Counted from the first letter of the stretch, positions 1-8,211 are shown. The stretch: DNA of 64,000 nt from Butyricimonas muris (GCF_046365375.1 NZ_JBKEIT010000006.1:291706-355705), one strand, 5' to 3'. A program made the numbers and translations. The notes: generated from the sequence alone by a model not told the origin.

Positions 1-668
1 ATAACGGGGGTGGTTTTAAGATCACGGTGACGATACAACACGGAACAGAAAAGACGATCGTGATAGAGAATTACACGTATCCGTCTTCTTTGAGTTATGC
101 TGAAAATAGTTTGCCAATCCGGATTGCGGGCGGAAGTCCGCCTAAACCGATATGGTATACCAACCCACCGGTAACAAACCTTACCCTGACTACGCCACAG
201 AGATTATGTATCGGGTTTATGGCATCGACCGGACAACTTACGGCGCATACCAATATTATCAAGAATTTGCGTATTACTCCTCTCTACGGGGCACGCGCGG
301 AAGATGATATTTACGAGCATCGTCGAGGACCTGCCACCGTGAGGCCATTGGATAATGACGTGACGTACAGGGGTGAAGGCAGTACTCCGAATGCCGGAAA
401 AGATAATCTGAACCCGAGGAGTTTCAGAATATGGAAAAATGATAAGGAATGTCTTGGGAGTGAGGTATTCGTGTACGAAGCTCTTAACGAGGGCAAATGG
501 GTATATAATCCGGATCTGGCTGAAATGATGTTTTTTCCGGTCAAGGGTTTCAAGGGCGAGGCCTCGATCATGTATGACGTTAAGGGAAAGTACGCGCCTT
601 ATGACGATGAGTTGTTTCGTTCTTCTTTGGCGAAAATCGTGATTAATATAGATGATAATCAACCTTGA
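1..668 (+). CDS. C-terminal fragment of a large lectin-like surface protein
   Basis: The reading frame is open from the left edge of the window to a TGA at 666-668, so the N-terminus lies outside. The first in-frame start-like codon is a GTG at 27, but the frame is already coding before it. A stretch around residues 60-85 of the visible part (RLCIGFMASTG followed by a charged segment and NLRI) resembles the last strands of bacterial L-type (legume) lectin domains. A module of roughly 100 residues ending in a beta-rich segment follows. No C-terminal sorting motif is recognised. The likely role is an adhesin or glycan-binding surface protein. That is an inference from a weak motif; a generic extracellular beta-sandwich protein is equally possible. 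Confidence 0.6.
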   Translation, partial: NGGGFKITVTIQHGTEKTIVIENYTYPSSLSYAENSLPIRIAGGSPPKPIWYTNPPVTNLTLTTPQRLCIGFMASTGQLTAHTNIIKNLRITPLYGARAEDDIYEHRRGPATVRPLDNDVTYRGEGSTPNAGKDNLNPRSFRIWKNDKECLGSEVFVYEALNEGKWVYNPDLAEMMFFPVKGFKGEASIMYDVKGKYAPYDDELFRSSLAKIVINIDDNQP

Positions 669-770
669 GTTCGCCTTCGGCGAGTTGCAGGTTACAGGTT
701 GCATTTGCCTTCGGCGAGTTGCAGGTTGCTTCTCTAGCGTTAGTAATTTGTAACTCGCCGAAGGCGAACC
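669..770. repeat. C-word repeat cluster with three mini-hairpins
   Basis: This stretch begins at the base after the preceding stop codon. It holds three copies of a short palindrome: TCGCC-TTC-GGCGA at 671-683, a variant with one G-T wobble at 705-717, and the opposite orientation TCGCC-GAA-GGCGA at 755-767. They are joined by words such as GTTGCAGGTTACAGGTT. Related copies occur at 3086, 8260, 33530, 43925, 47024 and 55170. The remaining bases up to the aspA promoter are AT-rich with no gene. Confidence 0.75.
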
Positions 771-914
771 CTACTCCCCAATCTTTTGTTTGTTTTTTCG
801 GAAACGTTTGTAAAAAAGCCTTTTTCTGCACTTTAATTTGTTAAATTTTATTTGATTATATTGATATTCAATGTTATAACACTTGTAAAGTTACGTGTAA
901 ATTCTTGTCTAAAA

Positions 915-947
915 TTTGGCTTTATACTATTAACTTTTATACCTTTG
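915..947 (+). promoter_or_regulatory. aspA promoter
   Basis: TTTG at 915-918 and TACCTTTG at 940-947 are separated by 21 bases. This matches the Bacteroidota sigma-ABfr consensus (TTTG, 19-21, TAnnTTTG). It leaves an untranslated leader of about 115 bases before the aspA start at 1068. Confidence 0.75.
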
Positions 948-1067
948 CCGGATTAATTTTCTCCGGGTCGTTTTGTATGAGCGAGGGACATTTAGTGAGT
1001 TTTTGACGATCGGGTGAAACTTGAAAGAGATTCAAACGTATTTGGAAATAATTAATCTATAAGAATT

Positions 1068-2480
1068 ATGAAGACAAGAATTGAACATGATTTACTCGGC
1101 AACAAAGAGGTGCCAATGGATGCTTATTATGGTGTTCAGACTTTGAGAGCAATCGAGAACTTCGCTGGGATTAGCGGTTACACGATCGGAATGTTCCCGA
1201 ACTACGTGAAGGCTTTAGCGATGGTAAAATGGGCGGCTGCAAAGGCTAACTATGAATTAGGCTTGATTCCTTCCGATATAACGAATGCTATTACGGCAGC
1301 TTGCGAGGAGATCATTGACGGTAAATTGGCCGACCAATTCCCCGTGGATATGGTACAAGGTGGTGCCGGAACTTCCACGAACATGAATATCAACGAGGTT
1401 GTAGCTAACCGCGCTTTGGAATTATTGGGACATCAAAAAGGTGAGTACGATTATTGTCACCCGAACAATCACGTGAATCTTTCTCAATCCACGAATGACG
1501 CTTACCCGACATCTTTCCACTTGGCTATAATTTTGACCAATAAAGAAGTTGTGGCAGAGATCAAATTGTTGGTTGATTCTTTCCGTAGAAAAGCGAAAGA
1601 GTTCGAGCACGTGTTGAAAATGGGACGTACCCAGTTGCAGGATGCCGTGCCGATGACTTTAGGTCAGGAGTTCGAGGCTTATGCTTATACTTTGGAAGAG
1701 AATATCGAGCGTCTGAACGAGGCTGCTAAATTGTTCTTGGTCGAGAACATGGGTGCCACGGCTATTGGTACGGGTATCAATTCAGAACCGGAATATGCTG
1801 AAATCTGTGCTCGTGAATTGCGTATTATCAGTGGTGAAGAGTTCGTGTTAGCACCGAACCTGATTGCCGCTACGCCTGATACCGGGGCTTGTGTATCCTA
1901 TTCTTCCGAATTGAAACGTTTCTGCGTTCAATTGTCCAAGGTATGTAACGATTTGCGCTTGTTGTCCAGCGGTCCGAGATGCGGATTGAACGAGATCAAC
2001 TTGCCGCCGATGCAACCGGGATCTTCTATCATGCCGGGTAAAGTAAATCCGGTTATCCCTGAAGTGGTAAACCAAGTTTGTTTCCGTGTAATCGGTAACG
2101 ATACGACCGTGATGATGGCTGCTGAAGCCGGTCAGTTGGAATTGAACGTGATGGAGCCGGTGATCGTGTACGCTATATTCAACTCTATGCAGATGTTGAT
2201 TAAAGTTATGGATCGTTTGAGAGTGTTGTGCGTTGACGGAATCACTGCTAACGTTGAGCGTTGCAAGGATATGGTAATGAACAGTATCGGAATCGTTACC
2301 GCGTTGAATCCGACGTTAGGATATGAAAATTCTTCTCGTATTGCCAAGAGAGCCTTGTCGGAGAACAGAAGTGTTTACGATTTGGTACTGGAAGAAAAGT
2401 TGTTGACTAAGGAAGAGCTAGATAACGTTTTACGTCCGGAATTAATGATTGCACCGAAAAAATTTTATAAGAAAAAGTAA
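1068..2480 (+). CDS. aspA: Aspartate ammonia-lyase (aspartase)
   Basis: Aspartase reversibly deaminates L-aspartate to fumarate and ammonia in the cytoplasm. At 470 residues it has the normal length of the fumarase/aspartase superfamily. The signature loop GSSIMPGKVNP is at about residues 318-328 and carries the catalytic serine. GQLELNVMEPVI further on is typical of aspartases and argues against class II fumarase. The start context is A-rich (ATAAGAATTATG). The gene has its own promoter at 915-947 and no obvious terminator before the next gene 65 bases on. In this organism its fumarate would feed the fumarate reductase encoded at 40-43.7 kb, giving aspartate-driven fumarate respiration. The family assignment is firm. 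The link to fumarate reductase is an inference from metabolism. Confidence 0.95.
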   Translation: MKTRIEHDLLGNKEVPMDAYYGVQTLRAIENFAGISGYTIGMFPNYVKALAMVKWAAAKANYELGLIPSDITNAITAACEEIIDGKLADQFPVDMVQGGAGTSTNMNINEVVANRALELLGHQKGEYDYCHPNNHVNLSQSTNDAYPTSFHLAIILTNKEVVAEIKLLVDSFRRKAKEFEHVLKMGRTQLQDAVPMTLGQEFEAYAYTLEENIERLNEAAKLFLVENMGATAIGTGINSEPEYAEICARELRIISGEEFVLAPNLIAATPDTGACVSYSSELKRFCVQLSKVCNDLRLLSSGPRCGLNEINLPPMQPGSSIMPGKVNPVIPEVVNQVCFRVIGNDTTVMMAAEAGQLELNVMEPVIVYAIFNSMQMLIKVMDRLRVLCVDGITANVERCKDMVMNSIGIVTALNPTLGYENSSRIAKRALSENRSVYDLVLEEKLLTKEELDNVLRPELMIAPKKFYKKK

Positions 2481-2545
2481 CCTAACATGTTTAATTTCGT
2501 AAATATTGCTGTATCTTAGCAAAACTAAATTTTAAATATAAGGTT

Positions 2546-3028
2546 ATGAAGAAAAGTTTTAATCGGTTTGTTGCAGTTGCTTTAATCGCTGCTTCATCAG
2601 TTGCTTTGAGCGGATGTTTCGGCTCTTTCGCGTTAACATCTAAATTGCATAATTGGAACAGTGGAGTTTCTGATTCTAAATTCGTGAACGAGTTGGTATT
2701 TTTGGGATTATGCATCCTTCCGGCATACGAATTGTGCTGCTTGGGTGATGCTTTGATCTTCAACTCTATCGAATTCTGGGGTGGTAACAATCCTGTTGCC
2801 ATGAAAGCCGGAGATATCGAGAAAGATCAAGTGATGTTTGCAGGTAAATCTTACACTGTAACCAAAACTATGAACAAAATGGAGATCTCTAGCGAAGAAT
2901 CTGACGCTGTTGCTGAATTCCAATATTATCCGGAAGAGGATGCTTGGTATCTGATGAACGGTCAAGAAAAACAAAAATTGATGAAAAACACGAAGAAGAT
3001 GATGAAAGCAGTTGTTGCTCTTCACTAA
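2546..3028 (+). CDS. DUF3332-type small lipoprotein
   Basis: This 160-residue protein begins with a lipoprotein signal peptide: a basic N-terminus, a hydrophobic core, and the lipobox LSGC with cysteine near residue 24. It then has a second hydrophobic stretch around residues 50-75 (FLGLCILPAYELCCLGDALIF) and a soluble C-terminal part. The pattern, including NSIEFWGGNNP, matches the DUF3332 family of unknown function. It lies 65 bases behind aspA on the same strand and is followed by a strong terminator, so it may be co-transcribed with aspA. The leader at 2512-2519 (TATCTTAG) is one base off a -7 box, so it may also have its own promoter. No function is known. Confidence 0.85.
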   Translation: MKKSFNRFVAVALIAASSVALSGCFGSFALTSKLHNWNSGVSDSKFVNELVFLGLCILPAYELCCLGDALIFNSIEFWGGNNPVAMKAGDIEKDQVMFAGKSYTVTKTMNKMEISSEESDAVAEFQYYPEEDAWYLMNGQEKQKLMKNTKKMMKAVVALH

Positions 3029-3048
3029 TTTTTCGGAATATAGAGAAT

Positions 3049-3078
3049 AAAAAAGGACGTCGAAAGGCGTCCTTTTTT
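3049..3078 (+). terminator. Rho-independent terminator after the DUF3332 gene
   Basis: AAAAGGACG and CGTCCTTTT pair around a short GAAA-containing loop and run into a T tract ending at 3078. Confidence 0.85.
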
Positions 3079-3085
3079 TGTCGTG

Positions 3086-3137
3086 TAACTTACCGAAGGT
3101 AAATGCAACTTGTAACCTGCAACTCGCCGAAGGCGAA
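3086..3137. repeat. C-word repeat with two mini-hairpins
   Basis: Two palindromes, TTACC-GAA-GGTAA at 3090-3102 and TCGCC-GAA-GGCGA at 3124-3136, are linked by the words GCAACTTGTAACCTGCAACT. The two stems differ at two positions yet both pair perfectly. The element ends against the recG stop codon. Confidence 0.75.
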
Positions 3138-3138
3138 T

Positions 3139-5247
3139 TTAGCTGATGTATCGCCAATTGATTTTTGTCTTGAAGAGCCGTTTTACTTGTGTGGCGAAGG
3201 TTTGGTTTTCTTCTTTTTGCAGGGAAGGATCATCTTCCAGAATAATCGTGGCGGCTTGGGCGGCTTCATTTAGTATACGTCCGTCCTTTCCGAGGTTGGC
3301 TACCCGCAGGTTGCAGGTGAGTCCACTTTGCTGGGTGCCCTCGATATCTCCCGGTCCGCGTAGCTTCAAATCGACTTCCGCTATTTCGAAACCGTCGTTC
3401 GTGGAAGTCATCGTTTCGATGCGTTTGCGTGATTCGTTGGAAAGTTTGTACGAGGTCATAAGAATGCAGTAAGATTGATCTGCACCCCGCCCCACGCGTC
3501 CCCGGAGTTGATGAAGTTGGGACAGACCGAAACGTTCGGCGCTCTCGATGACCATAATGGAGGCGTTCGGGACGTTCACGCCGACCTCAATGACGGTAGT
3601 GGCTACCAATATCCGGGTTTCGCCGGATGCGAAACGCCTCATGTGTTCGTCCTTGTCGGCAGGTTTTAATTTACCGTGCACGATGCCTGCTTTATAGCCG
3701 AGCGGGTCGAAATAACTCATCACGTGTTCATAGCCCTCTTCCAGATTACGGTAATCCATTTTCTCGGATTCGGAAATGAGCGGGTAGACAATGTATGCCT
3801 GCCGTCCGAGTTCCAGTTCCTTCTGGATAAATTTGTAGACTTGCAAGCGTTTATTCTCGAAAGCGTGGTGAGTCGTGATTGGTTTCCTGCCCGGTGGCAG
3901 TTGGTCGATCACGGATACGTCCAAATCCCCGTACAGCGTCATTGCCAACGTTCGAGGAATCGGGGTGGCGGTCATGACCAGCATGTGGGGCGGAATCGTG
4001 TTCTTCTGCCAGAGTTTGGCACGCTGGGCGACGCCGAACCGATGTTGCTCGTCGATTACGACAAGCCCGATATTTTTGAAACTAACCACGTCTTCCAGTA
4101 GGGCGTGAGTTCCAATCAGTATTTGTAACCTGCCGTCGGAAAGGGCATCATGCAGTACATCCCGCTCTTTCTTTTTGGTTGATCCTGTCAATAGCCCCAC
4201 GCTAATGGGGGTATTTTTCAAAAGTTCGGAAATCGTTTCGTAATGTTGCGTGGCAAGGATTTCGGTAGGCGCCATGATGGCTGCTTGAAAACCGTTATCC
4301 AGAGCGATAAGCATGCACATTACGGCAACCAGTGTTTTCCCGCTTCCCACATCGCCTTGTAGCAGGCGATTCATTTGTTTCCCCGACCCGCAATCGGAAC
4401 GAATCTCCTTGATTACCCGTTTTTGGGCATCGGTGAGGGGAAAGGGGAGGTGATTGCGGTAGAAATCATTGAAGTAATTCCCCACCACGGTAAACGGATG
4501 GCCTTGGAATGCCGCTTTCCGGTTGAATTTGAGTTTTAATATATTGAGTTGGATATAGAACAACTCTTCGAACTTCAGGCGATACTGGGCATTGCGCAAC
4601 ATATCCGGGTTCTCCGGGAAATGAATATTGTACAGAGCCTCGTGCAGGTAGATCAAATTGTGCTTTTTGATAAACCATGCCGGGAGGGTTTCCTGTATGC
4701 GGCCGTTGATAGCTTTGAAGATATTTGCTTGAATCTTGTTGATTACGCGGGAGGTCAGATAGCTTTTTTTCATCTTCTCCGTGGTCGGGTAGATAGCTTG
4801 AAAACCCACGAGTTGTTTGGCGTTTGCCTCGTACAAGTCAATTTCGGGATGCACGATATTCAATTTGTGGTTGAACACGGATGGTTTCCCGAATATCAGG
4901 TATTCTTTCTCGGGCAGGATTTGGCTGGTCAAGTATTTGTAGCCGGTGAACCAAACCAGTTCCAGTTCCCCCGTGCCGTCGTATGCGGTGGCAACCATAC
5001 GGGTCTGTTTTCCAGTTCCCACGGCGGACAGGTTCATGATTTTGGCTTTGACTTGTATGTACGGGAGCTCGGACGAGAGTTCTCCTATGGTATATATCCG
5101 GGTGCGGTCGATGTACTTGTACGGGATATAATAGAGCATATCCTCGTAACTTTGGATGCCCATTTCCTGCTCCAATAGCGATGCCCGTTTTTCTCCGACG
5201 CCCGGGATAAACTTTATATTCAGTCCTGCCAGTTCCAAAATGCTCAT
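3139..5247 (-). CDS. recG: ATP-dependent DNA helicase RecG
   Basis: RecG is a superfamily 2 helicase that regresses stalled forks and drives branch migration. At 702 residues it is full length. An N-terminal wedge/OB region (about residues 1-260, with a helix-hairpin-helix-like start around FIPGVGEKRASLL) precedes the motor. Walker A is GDVGSGKT at about 300, the DEQH box is DEQHRFG at about 400, TATPIPRT is at about 427, and QLRGRVGRG marks motif VI near 585. It is transcribed alone on the minus strand. Its 3' end abuts the repeat at 3086-3137. The start at 5247 precedes MSILELAGLNI and is the only plausible one. Confidence 0.97.
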   Translation of the reverse strand: MSILELAGLNIKFIPGVGEKRASLLEQEMGIQSYEDMLYYIPYKYIDRTRIYTIGELSSELPYIQVKAKIMNLSAVGTGKQTRMVATAYDGTGELELVWFTGYKYLTSQILPEKEYLIFGKPSVFNHKLNIVHPEIDLYEANAKQLVGFQAIYPTTEKMKKSYLTSRVINKIQANIFKAINGRIQETLPAWFIKKHNLIYLHEALYNIHFPENPDMLRNAQYRLKFEELFYIQLNILKLKFNRKAAFQGHPFTVVGNYFNDFYRNHLPFPLTDAQKRVIKEIRSDCGSGKQMNRLLQGDVGSGKTLVAVMCMLIALDNGFQAAIMAPTEILATQHYETISELLKNTPISVGLLTGSTKKKERDVLHDALSDGRLQILIGTHALLEDVVSFKNIGLVVIDEQHRFGVAQRAKLWQKNTIPPHMLVMTATPIPRTLAMTLYGDLDVSVIDQLPPGRKPITTHHAFENKRLQVYKFIQKELELGRQAYIVYPLISESEKMDYRNLEEGYEHVMSYFDPLGYKAGIVHGKLKPADKDEHMRRFASGETRILVATTVIEVGVNVPNASIMVIESAERFGLSQLHQLRGRVGRGADQSYCILMTSYKLSNESRKRIETMTSTNDGFEIAEVDLKLRGPGDIEGTQQSGLTCNLRVANLGKDGRILNEAAQAATIILEDDPSLQKEENQTFATQVKRLFKTKINWRYIS

Positions 5248-5371
5248 TTAAATTTAATAGTATCGAATTTCACGAACGAAAGTAAAAAAAATAGATGACT
5301 TTAGTTGAGCATGTCGGGAATAAATTTTATTTTCGTAGGATAAATAATATAGATTAATTGTTCGTCGGGAG

Positions 5372-5992
5372 ATGTATAATTATTTGAAACAACGGTTTAA
5401 GCACGCTATTCGATTTCGTCACAAGAGAGGGTACGGGGTACATTCCCCTTTTGTGTTTGACTTGATCACGAACGTGATAAAGGAAAAGGCGGAGTATTAT
5501 GATTTCGCGCGTATCGAGGCAATGGGCAATGTCCGGGAGAAAGAACGAAAGTTATACCGGTTGATTTTCCGGTTGGCGGATTATTTTTCGTTTCGGGAGG
5601 TATTATGCGTGGGAGTGGAGAACCCGTGGGTGTCCCGTTATTTAGCCGCGGTCTCAAAGCAGATGAACGTGTTGAACGGGGGACATGATTGTCCCGGGGC
5701 GGAATACACGGGACGTGTGACTCCCGCGGAGATGAAAGGAAGGGAGATAGACTTGCTGTTTTTAGGACGTGCATTCGAGGCGGATTGGCATGAGTCTTGG
5801 GAAGAGGTTTTGCAGGAACGCAAGAAAGGGCCTTTGTGCGTTGTGATAAAAGACATTTACAAAGGTCGGTTTAATTCCCTCGTCTGGCGGCAATTGCGTC
5901 AAGAAGGAACGGTGTCGATAGATATGATGTGGTACGGGATTGTTTTTTTCGATGAGCGGTTGCAAAAGGGGAGGTATAATTTAATAATTTAA
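5372..5992 (+). CDS. Methyltransferase-like protein of unknown function
   Basis: This 206-residue cytoplasmic protein opens with a basic segment and the motif GYGVHSPFVFDLI (about residues 20-32). That motif is common in a Bacteroidota family often labelled SAM-dependent methyltransferase. A Rossmann-like pattern follows: a hydrophobic strand with VLCVGVENP near 78, then DLLFLGRAF near 124, then LCVVIKDIYKG near 150. The glycine-rich SAM loop is weak, so the fold may be retained without methyltransferase activity. No signal peptide is seen. It sits upstream of the cobalamin adenosyltransferase gene with a repeat element of about 90 bases between them. Substrate and role are unknown. Confidence 0.7.
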   Translation: MYNYLKQRFKHAIRFRHKRGYGVHSPFVFDLITNVIKEKAEYYDFARIEAMGNVREKERKLYRLIFRLADYFSFREVLCVGVENPWVSRYLAAVSKQMNVLNGGHDCPGAEYTGRVTPAEMKGREIDLLFLGRAFEADWHESWEEVLQERKKGPLCVVIKDIYKGRFNSLVWRQLRQEGTVSIDMMWYGIVFFDERLQKGRYNLII

Positions 5993-6080
5993 TAATTTAC
6001 GATTTATGAATTACGATTTACGATAAAAAATTAGTTCGTGGAGAGTAATCATAAATCTAAAATTTAAAATCTAAAATTGA
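5993..6080. repeat. A-word inverted intergenic repeat
   Basis: Forward words of the type TTTACGATTTATGAATTACG at about 5995-6025 are followed by a unique spacer of about 23 bases. Reverse-complement words (ATCATAAATCTAAAATTTAA) then run to the next start codon. The two halves are complementary and would fold into an AU-rich hairpin in RNA. Confidence 0.7.
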
Positions 6081-6641
6081 ATGAAGGTTTACACGAAAAC
6101 AGGGGATAAAGGAACTACGGCATTAATCGGGGGAACTCGGGTGCCGAAAAATAATATACGTTTGGAAGCGTATGGCGGGGTGGATGAGTTGAATAGTCAT
6201 TTGGGAATGATCCGGTCGTACCCGATTGACGAGGTTAGTGTGAAAGAGTTGATAGAGATTCAAAACGTGTTGTTTGTCGTGGGTGCGAACCTTGCGACGG
6301 ATACCTCGGTGAGTAATATGCAAAAAAAGATGCCCTGCACGGAAGAGGACGTAGCTTTTCTAGAGCGGGCAATTGACCGGATGGACGAGGAATTACCACC
6401 TTTGCAATATTTCGTGCTGCCGGGGGGACATCCTGCCGTGTCGGCTTGTCATATCGCTCGCACGGTTTGCCGTCGGGTGGAACGTCGGATTATTGACATG
6501 GGCGAGGAAATCGAGGTCGAGGACGTGATTGTACGTTACGTGAACAGGCTTTCCGATTACTTGTTTGTACTGGGACGTAAGCTGGCAAAAGATTGCGGTT
6601 TGGAAGAAGCCAAGTGGATTCCGAGGAAAGATAAATACTAA
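6081..6641 (+). CDS. pduO: PduO-type cob(I)alamin adenosyltransferase
   Basis: The enzyme transfers the 5'-deoxyadenosyl group of ATP to cob(I)alamin or a corrinoid precursor, giving coenzyme B12. The 186 residues match the PduO/MMAB family. The N-terminal ATP loop is YTKTGDKGTTALIGG (residues 3-18), followed by the VDELNSHLG helix near 34. VCRRVERR near 135 and NRLSDYLFVLGR near 157 carry the conserved Arg and Asp residues. It would support B12-dependent enzymes such as methylmalonyl-CoA mutase, which Bacteroidota use to make propionate; that partner is not in this window. No cobalamin riboswitch is visible upstream, only repeat words. Confidence 0.93.
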   Translation: MKVYTKTGDKGTTALIGGTRVPKNNIRLEAYGGVDELNSHLGMIRSYPIDEVSVKELIEIQNVLFVVGANLATDTSVSNMQKKMPCTEEDVAFLERAIDRMDEELPPLQYFVLPGGHPAVSACHIARTVCRRVERRIIDMGEEIEVEDVIVRYVNRLSDYLFVLGRKLAKDCGLEEAKWIPRKDKY

Positions 6642-6654
6642 TTGATTCCGTGTT

Positions 6655-6684
6655 CAATCATAAATCTTAAATCTTAAATCATCA
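6655..6684. repeat. A-word repeat (single orientation)
   Basis: Three tandem words of the type ATCATAAATCTTAAATCTTA end at the start codon of the next gene. Only the reverse half of the A element is present here. Confidence 0.6.
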
Positions 6685-7347
6685 ATGCAAGAGATATTTC
6701 GTTTTTTAGAGGCATTAAGAGAGAATAACGACCGGGATTGGTTTCATGCCAATAAAGAGTGGTATTTGAGAATAAAGGCAGAACACGAGGCATTTATTAA
6801 TCGTGTCATAGCGGCGTTGGCTGTCGTGGAACCGGAGGTCGAGGGGTTGGAAGCGAAAGATTGTATCTTCAGAATTTACCGGGATACGCGTTTTTCCCCG
6901 AACAAGCAACCCTACAAGACACATATCGGGGCGTACATGGTGAGGGGCGGTAAAAAGAGTCCTCGTTCGGGGTATTACGTGCATATCGAACCGGGTAACT
7001 GCTTGCTTGCCGGGGGAGTGTGGTGTCCGGAGCCATCTTTGTTGAAAGCGTTGCGGCAAGACGTGTATGATAATATTGATGAATTCACGGATATTGTTCG
7101 GGATAAAGAGTTTGCCAAGTATTACCGGTTGGACGGAGAAAAATTGAAGAAAGTACCCGCTCCTTTCCCGAAGGACTTCCCGGAGGCAGAAATGTTGAAA
7201 TTCAAGGCGTATACTGTTACTCACGGTGTGCCGGATGCGTTTTTCGAGGGTGAGGATGCGGTCGAGAGGGTGGTTGACCGTTTGTTGTTGATGAAACCTT
7301 TTCATCGTTTCTTGAATTACACGGTGGAAGAGACGTGGAATAATTGA
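6685..7347 (+). CDS. DUF2461 family protein
   Basis: This 220-residue soluble protein carries the hallmarks of DUF2461 (TIGR02453): LRENNDRDWFHANKEWY near the N-terminus, then IYRDTRFSPNKQPYKTHIG around residues 72-90, and GYYVHIEPGNCLLAGGVW around 104-121. The family is widespread and has no established biochemical role. It has no signal peptide and is presumably cytoplasmic. It lies 43 bases after the adenosyltransferase on the same strand with only repeat words between, so the two may be co-transcribed. Confidence 0.88.
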   Translation: MQEIFRFLEALRENNDRDWFHANKEWYLRIKAEHEAFINRVIAALAVVEPEVEGLEAKDCIFRIYRDTRFSPNKQPYKTHIGAYMVRGGKKSPRSGYYVHIEPGNCLLAGGVWCPEPSLLKALRQDVYDNIDEFTDIVRDKEFAKYYRLDGEKLKKVPAPFPKDFPEAEMLKFKAYTVTHGVPDAFFEGEDAVERVVDRLLLMKPFHRFLNYTVEETWNN

Positions 7348-7372
7348 AAATGGAGAATTGAAAATTGAAAAT
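7346..7372. repeat. B-word repeat
   Basis: TTGAAAATGGAGAATTGAAA and related words directly follow the DUF2461 stop codon. The reverse complement of the same words occurs at 16210-16240 and 62727-62759. Confidence 0.6.
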
Positions 7373-7396
7373 GAACGTGTTTTTCCTTTGAATGGC

Positions 7397-7427
7397 TTTG
7401 ATAATAAGGGGAAAAGTCGTATATTTG
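7397..7427 (+). promoter_or_regulatory. Promoter of the VbhA-like antitoxin gene
   Basis: TTTG at 7397-7400 and TATATTTG at 7420-7427 are 19 bases apart, a perfect Bacteroidota match. The ATG at 7432 lies only five bases past the -7 box. The transcript may therefore be leaderless, or translation may start at the second ATG (7453) behind an A-rich leader. Confidence 0.75.
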
Positions 7428-7431
7428 TAGT

Positions 7432-7602
7432 ATGGAAAAAACAAAAGAAAAAATGCCGCAGCTAGTGAAAAACGCCACGGTCCGGGAAGAGATTTTGCAG
7501 GGAATGATAACCTCGTTTCAATTGGAAGGAATAAAGATTTCCCAAGAGACGGCGTACACTATTCTGGAACGGGTGAATTTGAAACTTAAAATGCGTAAGT
7601 AA
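7432..7602 (+). CDS. VbhA-like small antitoxin of the neighbouring Fic protein
   Basis: This is a 56-residue helical protein (49 if it starts at the ATG at 7453). Residues 21-43 carry the motif SFQLEG, which fits the Fic-inhibition motif [S/T]xxxE[G/N]. From memory, the surrounding pattern (basic helix, SFQLEG, then a second helix with ILERVN) lines up with Bartonella VbhA, whose motif is SQRLEG. Such antitoxins place the motif glutamate in the Fic active site and block ATP from binding productively. The gene is convergent with the Fic gene and its last 17 bases overlap the end of that gene. This is unusual, because class I antitoxins normally precede Fic in one operon. Identification rests on motif and position, not on a database search. 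Confidence 0.65.
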   Translation: MEKTKEKMPQLVKNATVREEILQGMITSFQLEGIKISQETAYTILERVNLKLKMRK

Positions 7603-8161
7603 TGATCTTTTCCATTCTGGAGTAGTCTTTGCGGGCTACTTGCTGAACGGCTATAATATACTCGTCGAAATTCACTCGTCTGAAATTCAATCCTGTATAA
7701 CCTTGTTTGCGAGCCATTAGATTGGCAAGTATACGTGCTGTCCGTCCGTTTCCCTCCCGGAATGGATGAATGAAAAGCAATTCCCCGTGTACTTTGGCGA
7801 TGTCCTTGATTAACTCCTCTTGATGAGCGTAGTGATCCGGAAGATGTGCCAGTATCTCTTCTTCAAAAATTCGCATATTATCCGGGATAAAGCGTCCGGC
7901 CGGAAAGACGAATCCCCCTTTCGATACATTCACGGAGCGGAAATGCCCGGCAAAAGAGTAGAGTTCTTTTAACGCGGTACGGTGGATGTCGCAAATGTAT
8001 TTTATCGTGAATTTCGTTTTGGGCGTCAGGTTCTCTGTAAATAGAATTTCGGCAGTCAAAAAGCCCTCGAACTCGGCATTGTGTATTGCTTCCTCGTCGG
8101 TAAGTCCGAGTAAGTTGTGGAGTATTTCACCCTCTTCACCATTGGTCGAGTATCTGTTCAT
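7586..8161 (-). CDS. Fic domain protein (putative AMP transferase)
   Basis: This is a compact 191-residue Fic protein. The active-site loop is HPFREGNGRTARIL at about residues 131-144, matching the canonical HxFx[D/E]GNGR with all catalytic residues present. The region VSKGGFVFPAGRFIP (about 78-92) is the target-binding flap. The N-terminus STNGEEGEILHNLLGLTD corresponds to the start of class I Fic proteins such as VbhT and leaves no room for a fused inhibitory helix. Such enzymes usually transfer AMP from ATP to a hydroxyl on a target protein; VbhT and FicT modify DNA gyrase and topoisomerase IV. The target here is unknown. The probable antitoxin is the small convergent gene at 7432-7602. 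No mobile element is seen next to the pair. Confidence 0.9.
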   Translation of the reverse strand: MNRYSTNGEEGEILHNLLGLTDEEAIHNAEFEGFLTAEILFTENLTPKTKFTIKYICDIHRTALKELYSFAGHFRSVNVSKGGFVFPAGRFIPDNMRIFEEEILAHLPDHYAHQEELIKDIAKVHGELLFIHPFREGNGRTARILANLMARKQGYTGLNFRRVNFDEYIIAVQQVARKDYSRMEKIITYAF

Positions 8162-8211
8162 GGCGTTCGATTTGCTTCAAAGTTATGGAAATCTGTCAAT
8201 ATCACCAAATT

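Noticed and set aside
204..704. Long minus-strand open frame across the partial surface protein gene
   Set aside because: It is the complement of a real coding frame and shows no family pattern. Similar long antisense frames over recG, purD, lpdA, frdA and the GH3 gene were rejected for the same reason.
643..831. Minus-strand 62-residue frame
   Set aside because: It is encoded mainly by C-word repeats and shows no protein-like composition.
6000..6080. Cobalamin riboswitch before the adenosyltransferase gene
   Set aside because: The space is filled by A-word repeats. None of the conserved B12-box bases are seen.
8129..8146. TNGEEG at residues 6-11 of the Fic protein fits the [S/T]xxxE[G/N] inhibition motif
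   Set aside because: It aligns with a conserved N-terminal segment of class I Fic proteins (before NLLG) and not with an inhibitory helix. The match is coincidental.
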